NCBI GenBank assembly: GCA_050485745.1
Contig: JBJHBY010000062.1
Location: 1 to 15,863 of the forward strand
DNA: 15,863 nt
DNA from: JBJHBY01 sp050485745
GTDB taxonomy: Bacteria > Pseudomonadota > Gammaproteobacteria > Pseudomonadales > CAMLJR01
Direction of reading: 5' to 3'
The notes below the pieces were generated by a model. It was not told the origin of the DNA. It searched no databases and saw only the letters and a program-made list of their open reading frames with translations. The translations under genes were made by a program, and so were the position numbers. Positions 9,305 through 15,201 of this stretch are shown one piece after another; positions within the stretch are counted from its first letter, which is position 1, and each line of letters starts with the position of its first letter.

Positions 9305-9802
9305 TCAGACCTGCCAGCTGGAGGAGCCCCATTGGCCGGCCCCCGACGAGACCTTGATAACCACCTGGCACAGGCCGGCTGCGTGGACGAACTCGCGGTC
9401 GGCGAGAAAGCGGTGCAGCAGGTAATGCGAAAGCTCTTCCAGGGTGATATTGCTGACGGGCAGTACCTGGGTATCGCTCTGCAGAAACTGCATGACCTCG
9501 CCGTTGAAACGTGCGGTGTGGTATGGCGGGTCGCTGATGATCTCCAGCCAGGGGGAGTGTGCCGGCAGGAGCATGTACTCATCCAGCGAATCGCACAGGG
9601 TTCTCAGCCGGGTCTTGACTTCCTTGTAGCTGAAGCACATGCCATTGTCGCCGAGAGGGGCGGTGAAATTGATGGCGACAAAATAGTTGTGTCCATGCAG
9701 GCGTTCACGCTCTGTGGCGGAAAAGATGGTGAAGTGGGCTGCGGAGAACTTGATGTCCTCCTTGCTGATCTCGATGGTGGTCAGGCGTGGTTGGTTGGTC
9801 AC
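9305..9802 (-). CDS. PTPS/QueD-family protein with altered active site
   Basis: The T-fold family is recognisable from FSAAHF and LHGHNY, giving the zinc ligands His23, His36 and His38 (GTG start numbering), GMCFSYKEVK and the LD pair at 73-74. In QueD and PTPS a Cys stands four residues before the first His of HGH; here it is Arg32, followed by Glu33. The Asp-His pair is Asp74-Glu75, the Asp of the GMVxDF strand is Ser58, and the pterin-binding Glu near the C-terminus aligns with Ser153 (KVSSGAGQW). So zinc binding is kept but catalysis must differ. The frame opens at ATG 9856, which I reject because a likely -10 element overlaps it; GTG at 9802 gives 165 residues, but its Shine-Dalgarno is weak. 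It is co-oriented with the SDR. A folate-type PTPS-III, a BH4-type synthase or a non-catalytic role are possible. Confidence 0.75.
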   Translation of the reverse strand: MTNQPRLTTIEISKEDIKFSAAHFTIFSATERERLHGHNYFVAINFTAPLGDNGMCFSYKEVKTRLRTLCDSLDEYMLLPAHSPWLEIISDPPYHTARFNGEVMQFLQSDTQVLPVSNITLEELSHYLLHRFLADREFVHAAGLCQVVIKVSSGAGQWGSSSWQV

Positions 9803-9847
9803 GGCGGTGCTCGCGAATCGGGCAGTGACTGGTGGTCGGAGGTTGCA

Positions 9848-9857
9848 GCATAACACA
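9848..9857 (-). promoter_or_regulatory. Possible extended -10 promoter of the PTPS-like/SDR pair
   Basis: On the minus strand the sequence TGTTATGCT contains TATGCT (9853-9848) preceded by TG plus one base, an extended -10 form. There is no good -35, which extended -10 promoters can do without. Transcription would start near 9841, about 40 nt before the GTG at 9802, which argues against the upstream ATG at 9856 as the start codon. Confidence 0.35.
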
Positions 9858-9897
9858 GCCAGATGGCGTGCCCGCGGAGTGATCCCGCATTGCGCCC

Positions 9898-9943
9898 GGG
9901 GTGTATCCCCTTTGTATAATCACGTGTGTGGCCGTGGCGCCAC
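9898..9943 (+). promoter_or_regulatory. Promoter region of the RmlD-like/moaB/moeA operon
   Basis: TATAAT (9915-9920) is a perfect -10 box; the best -35 is TTGCGC (9890-9895) at a long 19-nt spacing. An inverted repeat GGGG-TGTAT-CCCC (9898-9910) lies in the spacer and a 10-bp palindrome GTGGCGCCAC (9934-9943) lies just past the predicted start near 9927. Either could be an operator. Transcription from here would exclude the ATG at 9926 as a practical start and supports the TTG at 9989. Confidence 0.45.
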
Positions 9944-9988
9944 ATTTCATATGAGCGGCGATGGCAAGGCGGGCCGGGTGGAGAGTCC

Positions 9989-10843
9989 TTGAAAGTTCTT
10001 GTGGTGGGTTGCGGGGGGCAGCTGCAGGCGTCCCTGATGCAACATCTGGCGAGTCGTGGCAGGCCCTGTGCGGCGCTGGAGGTGTCCCGGCTGGAAGATC
10101 CCCGCGCCCTTCTGCGCGGATTGGCCACAGGACCGTCCATCGTGGTGGAAGTGGCCTCCATCGAGGCCCTGTCGGGTGAGGGGCGCCAGGCCTGGCCCGA
10201 TGCCGCTTGCCAGGAGCTGATTGCGGCCTGTGCCGAACTGTCCCTGCCGCTGATGTTGGCTTCCCACGCCTGTGTATTCAGTGGAGAGGATCGCCAGCGC
10301 ATGCGTGAAAGCGACACTCCGCGGCCCCGCACTGACACTGGCCGGTCGTTTCTGGCCCGTGAGCGTGCCCTGGCAGATTTGGTGCCGCGGCACCTGTTGT
10401 TGCGTACCGGCCTGGTCTTCAGTGATATTGCCGACAACCCGCTGACCGCCCTGCTGGGCAGAATGCGCGCTGGTGGCGAACTGCTGTTGTCCGCGGATGT
10501 ACGGCTGGCGCCAACCCCGGCGGCTGACGTGGCAAGGGTGTTGTCCGGCATGATCGACCAGCTGGCCTGCGGTGCGGAGTGCTGGGGCACGTACCATTAC
10601 CACGCGGCCGATGTCACCACCTGCTATGAGTTTGCGGAAACCGTACTTGCCGCGGCGGCGCAATACTGGTCGCTGGGTACCGATACTGTTCGCCTTGGCG
10701 TTTCCGACCAGGCACCGTGCGGGCTACCGGCCCCCTTGCTGAACTGTCAGCGGATTCGCGATCATTTCGGTGTTCAGCAACGCCCCTGGCGCCTGGCAAT
10801 TCCCGGCCTTCTGCGCCGCATCTACGAGGGAGAGAGGCAATGA
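9989..10843 (+). CDS. RmlD-like NAD(P)-binding Rossmann protein lacking the SDR catalytic pair
   Basis: I chose TTG 9989: GGAG at 9980-9983 precedes it by 5 nt, and translation then begins directly with the first Rossmann strand (MKVLVVGCGGQLQASLMQHL), like RmlD (dTDP-4-dehydrorhamnose reductase). The 284-residue protein also keeps the SHACVFSGE segment (RmlD STDYVFDG type) and a C-terminal LNCQRIRDHFGV like the RmlD tail. The glycine motif is incomplete (Gly7, Gly10, then Gln13 instead of Gly). By alignment around GRSFLARERAL the catalytic Tyr and Lys are Thr117 and Phe121, so ordinary SDR reduction is unlikely. Its stop overlaps the moaB start (ATGA), so it belongs to a molybdenum cofactor operon. 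Function unknown; a sensing, scaffold or binding role is possible. Confidence 0.8.
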   Translation: MKVLVVGCGGQLQASLMQHLASRGRPCAALEVSRLEDPRALLRGLATGPSIVVEVASIEALSGEGRQAWPDAACQELIAACAELSLPLMLASHACVFSGEDRQRMRESDTPRPRTDTGRSFLARERALADLVPRHLLLRTGLVFSDIADNPLTALLGRMRAGGELLLSADVRLAPTPAADVARVLSGMIDQLACGAECWGTYHYHAADVTTCYEFAETVLAAAAQYWSLGTDTVRLGVSDQAPCGLPAPLLNCQRIRDHFGVQQRPWRLAIPGLLRRIYEGERQ

Positions 10844-11367
10844 GCAAGGCGAGTGACGGTCCCCAGCGCACAATCGGTGCCGCGGTACTCACGGTGTCGG
10901 ATACCCGCACCGCAGCGGATGATACGTCCGGAGACTTTCTGGCCGACAGCCTGGTTGAGGCCGGGCATCACCTCATCGACCGGCGCATCGTGATCGACGA
11001 TATCTACCATATCCGGGCGGTGGTCAGTACCTGGATCGCGGATCCGCAGGTGGCAGCGATACTGGTCACGGGTGGCACCGGCTTCTCGGGCCGCGATTCG
11101 ACTCCCGAGGCTGTATCGGTGCTGTTCGACAAGAGCATCGATGGCTTCGGTGAGGTTTTTCGCGCGCTCTCTTTTCAGGAGATCGGCAGCTCTACGATAC
11201 AGTCCCGGGCGCTGGCCGGCCTCGCCAATGACACCGTGATCTTCTGCGTGCCCGGTTCCACCGGGGCCTGTCGCACCGCCTGGCAGGGCATCATTCGCGA
11301 GCAACTCGACAGCCGGCACCGGCCCTGCAACTTCGTGGGCGTACTGCAACAGCGGAGCAGTAGTTGA
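10840..11367 (+). CDS. moaB: MoaB/MogA-type molybdopterin adenylyltransferase
   Basis: The 175-residue protein belongs to the MoaB/MogA family, whose active members adenylylate molybdopterin so that MoeA can insert molybdenum. Visible motifs are AAVLTVSDTR (residues 14-23), the molybdopterin-binding loop TGGTGFSGRDSTPEA (77-91), SFQEIGSSTIQSRALAGLAN and the ending HRPCNFVGVL typical of MoaB. A longer frame starts at 10717 but would lie inside the preceding gene; the ATG at 10840 has AGAGAGG just upstream and overlaps the RmlD-like stop by 4 nt. The stop TGA shares its A with the moeA ATG. E. coli MoaB itself is not essential for Moco, so whether this copy is the main enzyme depends on whether a separate mogA exists. 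Confidence 0.93.
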   Translation: MSKASDGPQRTIGAAVLTVSDTRTAADDTSGDFLADSLVEAGHHLIDRRIVIDDIYHIRAVVSTWIADPQVAAILVTGGTGFSGRDSTPEAVSVLFDKSIDGFGEVFRALSFQEIGSSTIQSRALAGLANDTVIFCVPGSTGACRTAWQGIIREQLDSRHRPCNFVGVLQQRSSS

Positions 11368-12572
11368 TGCTCTCGGTCGAGCAGGCGCTGCAGCTGCTGC
11401 TGGCGCAGGCATCGCCCAGTGCGCGGGTGGGTTTTCGCCCACTGGGCCAGGCTCGCGGCCTCTATGTGGCGGAGGATCTTTATTCCAGCGTGGATGTCCC
11501 TCCCGCAGACAACAGCGCCATGGACGGCTATGCCGTACTCAGCTCTGCTGTGTCCGCGGGTGTTGGCATGCCGGTCAGCCAGCGCATTGCCGCGGGCCAC
11601 GAAGGGACAGCGCTGGTGCCGGGGAGCGTGGCGCGTATCTTTACCGGTGCCCACCTGCCGTCGGGTGCCGACGCAGTGGTGATGCAGGAGGACTGCCAGC
11701 TCACTGACAACGGCGACGTCATCATCGCAGGTCAGGTCAAGCCCGGGCAGCATGTTCGCCCGCGGGGGCAGGATATAGCGCGTGGACAGCGCCTGGTTCA
11801 ACGGGGGCAGCGCCTTGGCCCGCCACAACTGGGTTTGCTGGCGGGCTCGGGGCTGGCCGGGTTGCCCGTGTTCGAGCCCCTCACCGTCGCGCTGCTCTCG
11901 ACCGGTGACGAGTTGGTGGAGCCTGGTGCGACACCGGGCCCGGGTCAGATCTTCAACTCCAACCGCCCCATGTTGACCGCCATGCTCGAGGCTCTGGGTT
12001 TTCGGGTTGCGGACCTGGGGATCGTGCCCGATACCCTGGATGCTACCCGGCTGGTTCTTGAGGAGGCTGCCCGGGTGGCCGATTGCGTGATTGCCACCGG
12101 TGGCGTGTCAGCGGGAGAGGAGGATCATGTACGCGCTGCACTCGAGCAGGCGGGCGAGCTTTCGCTCTGGAAACTGGGCATCAAACCGGGCAAGCCGCTG
12201 GCCTTTGGTCGTTGTGCCGGAGTGCCCTTCTTTGGTTTGCCCGGCAATCCTGCCTCGGCATTTGTCACCTTTGCCCTGCTGGCGCGCCCCTTTCTGCTGA
12301 CCTTGCAGGGTTCGAACGAGACGCAGCCAGAGCAATGGCAGCTGCCCGCTGCCTTCAGTTGGGCGCGGCCGGGATCGAGGCAGGAATATCTGCGTGCCCG
12401 TATCGAGGACCAGGGGCGCGGGCCTGAGGTTCACATTTATCCCAACCAGAGCTCGGGAGTGCTGGCATCGGTGGCCTGGGGCAACGCCCTTGCCGTAATA
12501 CCACCTGGTCAGACAGTGAGCCCCGGTCAGCCTGTAGCCGTGATTTCCCTGCACGCGCTGGGTATCGGTTGA
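11367..12572 (+). CDS. moeA: Molybdopterin molybdenumtransferase MoeA
   Basis: MoeA inserts molybdate into adenylylated molybdopterin in the last common step of Moco synthesis. The 401-residue protein (E. coli 411) has the N-terminal PPADNSAMDGYAV (45-57), RIFTGAHLPSGADAVVMQED (90-109), RPRGQDI (131-137), LLSTGDELVEPG (176-187), the MPT-binding ATGGVSAGEEDHV (243-255), LGIKPGKPLAFG (270-281) and FGLPGNPASAFVTF (289-302), and the small C-terminal beta domain. The ATG at 11367 overlaps the moaB stop by one base and has GGAG 9 nt upstream; a TTG one codon before it is less likely. It is the last gene of the operon and ends 21 nt from the convergent transporter gene; I see no terminator in that gap. 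Confidence 0.96.
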   Translation: MLSVEQALQLLLAQASPSARVGFRPLGQARGLYVAEDLYSSVDVPPADNSAMDGYAVLSSAVSAGVGMPVSQRIAAGHEGTALVPGSVARIFTGAHLPSGADAVVMQEDCQLTDNGDVIIAGQVKPGQHVRPRGQDIARGQRLVQRGQRLGPPQLGLLAGSGLAGLPVFEPLTVALLSTGDELVEPGATPGPGQIFNSNRPMLTAMLEALGFRVADLGIVPDTLDATRLVLEEAARVADCVIATGGVSAGEEDHVRAALEQAGELSLWKLGIKPGKPLAFGRCAGVPFFGLPGNPASAFVTFALLARPFLLTLQGSNETQPEQWQLPAAFSWARPGSRQEYLRARIEDQGRGPEVHIYPNQSSGVLASVAWGNALAVIPPGQTVSPGQPVAVISLHALGIG

Positions 12573-12593
12573 CACTATCGATTGACACCCTGC

Positions 12594-13844
12594 TCAGGTA
12601 CTGGCTTCGTTGAAGGCCTCGTTGCGCGGGTCGATTTCCGCCAGCACGCTGGTCGTGTCGGGTAGTGCGGTGACGAAGTGTTCCTGTTCCTCGACGCTGA
12701 CTGACGGTTCGTGGTGGGTGATGCGATAGCGCGTGACCAGTGCAACCGCGAGCATCACCAGCGCATTGCCCACAAACAGGCCGGAAGGCCCGATCAGGTC
12801 GATCAGCAGTGCGCTGTAGATGGGGCCAATGCAGCTGCCAATGCCGTAGCTGAGCAGCAGGGCGGCGCTTGCGGCAACGATTTGATGGGAGTCCATGCGA
12901 TCGTTGGTCATGGCCACTGCGACGGGATAAAGGGCTGCGGTCAACCCCATGAAACCACCGGCGAACAGCACCAGCGGCAGCAGCCCGAATCCGCCAAACA
13001 GGGCGGCCCCGATGCAACTGGCACTGGCGCCTGTAGCAATCCAGAGCATCACCTGACGGCGCTCAAAGCGGTCACAGATACGGCCCAGCGGCCAGGCGAA
13101 GACCATGGCGGCAAGTACGGCCACTGCCATGAAGATCGAGAGCTGGTCCAGCTCAAGGCCGATACGCGTCGCATACACGGGACCCATGGTGTAAAAGGCG
13201 TTGATGGCAATCCCGGACAGCAGGGCGGCGACCAGCCCCACGGGCGCCGTGCCGAAAAGCGCGCGAAGCGGCAGTCGCTCCACCTGCTCGATGGAGGGTG
13301 CTTCCATGCGGCTGAGAGAGAGGGGAATCAAGGCCAGGGTCAGCAGAATCGCCGCGATGCTGAATGGCACAAACGTCTCGGGTTGCCCGAGGTTGACCAG
13401 CAGTTGTCCTCCCGCCACCGAGATGTAGAAGACAATCTGGTAGACGGCGAACAGCCGGCCGCGGTTCTCGTTGGTGGCCCGGCTGGAGAACCAGCTCTCG
13501 ATGACGATCAGCAGCCCAGCCATGGAAAAGCCGCTGACAATGCGCAGCAGGGCCCAGACCCATTCCGATACCAGCATGGGATGCAGCAGTGCGGCGCTGG
13601 CGCAGATCGCCGCGAAGACGGCGAAGGAGCGGATGTGTCCGACGCGCTCGATCACGCGCCCCGCGTACAGGGTGCCGGGCACGAAGCCGATGGAATAGCA
13701 CACCAGCACCCAGCCAATCACTGAAACCGGGGTTCCTTCCAGGCTGAGACGCACCCCCAGAAGTGTCATCAGGAAGGCATTGCCGCTGACCAGCAGCATG
13801 ATGCTGAAGATCAGGGCTGCGAGAGAGACAACCTGACGTGCCAT
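12594..13844 (-). CDS. YcaD-like major facilitator superfamily transporter
   Basis: The 416-residue protein is a 12-helix inner-membrane MFS carrier of the YcaD group. The loop 2-3 motif is AGRVIERVGHIRS (61-73), followed by IVIESWFSSRATNENRGRL (113-131), a signature stretch of this group (E. coli YcaD has [20 protein letters not shown] in the same place), and the second-half motif GRICDRFERRQ (254-264). TALYPVAVAMTNDRM and AALLLSYGIGSCIGP also match YcaD-type proteins. A hydrophilic, acidic tail of about 40 residues follows the last helix. The ATG at 13844 has AGGA 6 nt upstream. The substrate is unknown. Directly upstream are two copies of a 12-bp direct repeat and a terminator, so it is probably its own transcription unit. 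Confidence 0.88.
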   Translation of the reverse strand: MARQVVSLAALIFSIMLLVSGNAFLMTLLGVRLSLEGTPVSVIGWVLVCYSIGFVPGTLYAGRVIERVGHIRSFAVFAAICASAALLHPMLVSEWVWALLRIVSGFSMAGLLIVIESWFSSRATNENRGRLFAVYQIVFYISVAGGQLLVNLGQPETFVPFSIAAILLTLALIPLSLSRMEAPSIEQVERLPLRALFGTAPVGLVAALLSGIAINAFYTMGPVYATRIGLELDQLSIFMAVAVLAAMVFAWPLGRICDRFERRQVMLWIATGASASCIGAALFGGFGLLPLVLFAGGFMGLTAALYPVAVAMTNDRMDSHQIVAASAALLLSYGIGSCIGPIYSALLIDLIGPSGLFVGNALVMLAVALVTRYRITHHEPSVSVEEQEHFVTALPDTTSVLAEIDPRNEAFNEAST

Positions 13845-13863
13845 GATGATCCTGCCCCACTAC

Positions 13864-13894
13864 CCAAGCCGATACTCTCGTGCCAAGCCGATAC
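13864..13894. repeat. 12-bp direct repeat upstream of the YcaD-like gene
   Basis: CCAAGCCGATAC occurs at 13864-13875 and again at 13883-13894, 19 bp apart. On the minus strand both copies read GTATCGGCTTGG and lie 20 to 50 nt before the transporter ATG. Tandem copies so close to a start could be a regulator binding site; no promoter is clear around them. Confidence 0.7.
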
Positions 13895-13913
13895 GCACGT
13901 GTTCAGAAACGAA

Positions 13914-13950
13914 AATAGCGACGCTCCGCAGCCCTGCGGTCGTCGCTATT
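13914..13950 (-). terminator. Rho-independent terminator after the ATP-grasp gene
   Basis: AATAGCGACG (13914-13923) pairs perfectly with CGTCGCTATT (13941-13950). Inside is a second stem CCGCAG/CTGCGG, separated by a CT/T bulge. On the minus strand the stem is followed by TT, CG and TTTC, a T-rich stretch, so it should stop transcription leaving the deacetylase/ATP-grasp unit, 66 nt after the ATP-grasp stop. Confidence 0.75.
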
Positions 13951-14015
13951 GGTGGGTATTCAATCATGGCTTGCGGCTGGATGCCAGTAGGTGGAAACCG
14001 AAACAGATGCGGCGT

Positions 14016-15197
14016 TCAGCCGCTGCCACGCAAGGCTCGCAACCAGCTGCGCAGCTCGAACCAGGCGGGGCGCAGGTCCCCCGGGCGATTGACTTCATGC
14101 CGGGTACGTCGGGGAGCGGGGGTCAGGAAATCCAGCACGCGGCGGAGCTTGACGCCCAGTGGCTGCCTGGAGCGCAGGACCAGGTAAAGACTGTCGACGT
14201 CACCCAGCAGCCAGCGCAGCCTCTGCCCGGTCCGATAGGTCGCCGGGGGCTGCGGCATATTCCCGGAACAGCCCTGCCAGAGCAGCCAGGGGAAGTCCAC
14301 GCCGCTGTCGATGGCCAGCTGCAGGGACCCCCAGAAGCGCGTGTTGATCTCCATCAGGTAGGCCTCGCCATCCGGCGTCACACGGAATTCGACCATGGCG
14401 ACACCATGCCAATGCACGGCGTCCAGCAGTTTGCGTGCCTGCTGCAGCAGGTTTGGGTCCACGGCTGTACTGCTGCTGAGGACGCTGACCCCGCCCGACG
14501 GGGGTTTCTCGCGCAGGCGCCGGTGGGCGAAGAACGTCACCGCCTGACCCCGGTGATAAAGGGCGAAGACGCCGGCACCGCTGCCGGGCACGAAGTCCTG
14601 CAGGAGAAACGGGTGGTCCCTCAGATAGGGGCGGGTCTTGAGCAGCTGGTGCAGCTGCTCCCTGTCATGCGCGATGTGTACGCTGGTTTCCAGCCAGCGA
14701 TCGCCCAGCCAGAGACGTGACAGACATGGTTTGAGGACCACAGGGTAGTGCTGTACCCCGCTTGGATCGAGCTCGGCTGCCTGGCTGAAGCGCCGGCTCT
14801 CCGGGACGGGTACGCCGACTTCGCGTGCCAGTTCGATCAAACGCCCCTTGTCGGCCAGTGCCATCACGGTATCCAGGTCTGCGAAAGGCAGTCGGCAACC
14901 TGGCAACTGCTCCCGCAGCAGCAGCTGGCTGCTGATCTCGGTGACGGGAAACACGACCTCCGGTGCCTGCGTCGCCAGTACCCCCTGCAACCAGCTGATG
15001 AAAGCCGCGGGTTCGCTGCGGGGGCAGGGTGTCTGCAGGTAGCGCTCGCAGAAACGGGATTCACCTGCCAGGGCTCTAGGCGCATGGTCTGCCGCCCAGA
15101 CTCTGAGCCCCTGGCGGCCCAGTGAGCGCACCACAGCCAGTGCTGCCCGCTGATTGGCATCGAGGACAAGAACCTGAGGTGCATCGCCTCCCGTCAT
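14016..15197 (-). CDS. ATP-grasp domain protein, probable carboxylate-amine ligase
   Basis: The 393-residue protein has an N-terminal pre-ATP-grasp Rossmann-like domain (APQVLVLDANQRAALAVVRS, residues 6-25) and an ATP-grasp core: the nucleotide Lys in YPVVLKP (151-157, Lys156), the adenine-region QDFVPGSGAGVF (200-211), Glu270 in VAMVEFRV and the metal-binding MEINTRFWGS (282-291, Glu283 and Asn285). Such enzymes join a carboxylate to an amine or thiol through an acyl-phosphate; the substrates cannot be read from sequence. It resembles the predicted carboligases often found in surface polysaccharide clusters. It starts 4 nt after the deacetylase stop, with GAGG before the ATG, so the two are co-translated, and a terminator lies 66 nt after its stop. 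Confidence 0.85.
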   Translation of the reverse strand: MTGGDAPQVLVLDANQRAALAVVRSLGRQGLRVWAADHAPRALAGESRFCERYLQTPCPRSEPAAFISWLQGVLATQAPEVVFPVTEISSQLLLREQLPGCRLPFADLDTVMALADKGRLIELAREVGVPVPESRRFSQAAELDPSGVQHYPVVLKPCLSRLWLGDRWLETSVHIAHDREQLHQLLKTRPYLRDHPFLLQDFVPGSGAGVFALYHRGQAVTFFAHRRLREKPPSGGVSVLSSSTAVDPNLLQQARKLLDAVHWHGVAMVEFRVTPDGEAYLMEINTRFWGSLQLAIDSGVDFPWLLWQGCSGNMPQPPATYRTGQRLRWLLGDVDSLYLVLRSRQPLGVKLRRVLDFLTPAPRRTRHEVNRPGDLRPAWFELRSWLRALRGSG

Positions 15198-15201
15198 CGC
15201 C

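Noticed and set aside
9265..9582. N-terminal extension of the SDR frame
   Set aside because: The upstream part overlaps the PTPS-like gene in another frame and is Ser/Arg/Pro-rich; the SDR starts properly at the ATG with AGGAG.
9926..9988. ATG at 9926 as start of the RmlD-like gene
   Set aside because: It lies at the predicted transcription start, and the added 21 residues do not belong to the Rossmann fold; the TTG at 9989 has a good Shine-Dalgarno.
12711..13724. Plus-strand open frame of 337 codons opposite the YcaD-like gene
   Set aside because: The product is very rich in Gln, His, Gly and Asp and lacks hydrophobic core patterns, typical of the antisense of a membrane protein.
13899..14720. 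Plus-strand open frame of 273 codons opposite the ATP-grasp gene
   Set aside because: It starts inside the terminator region and is antisense to clear ATP-grasp motifs; no recognisable domain.
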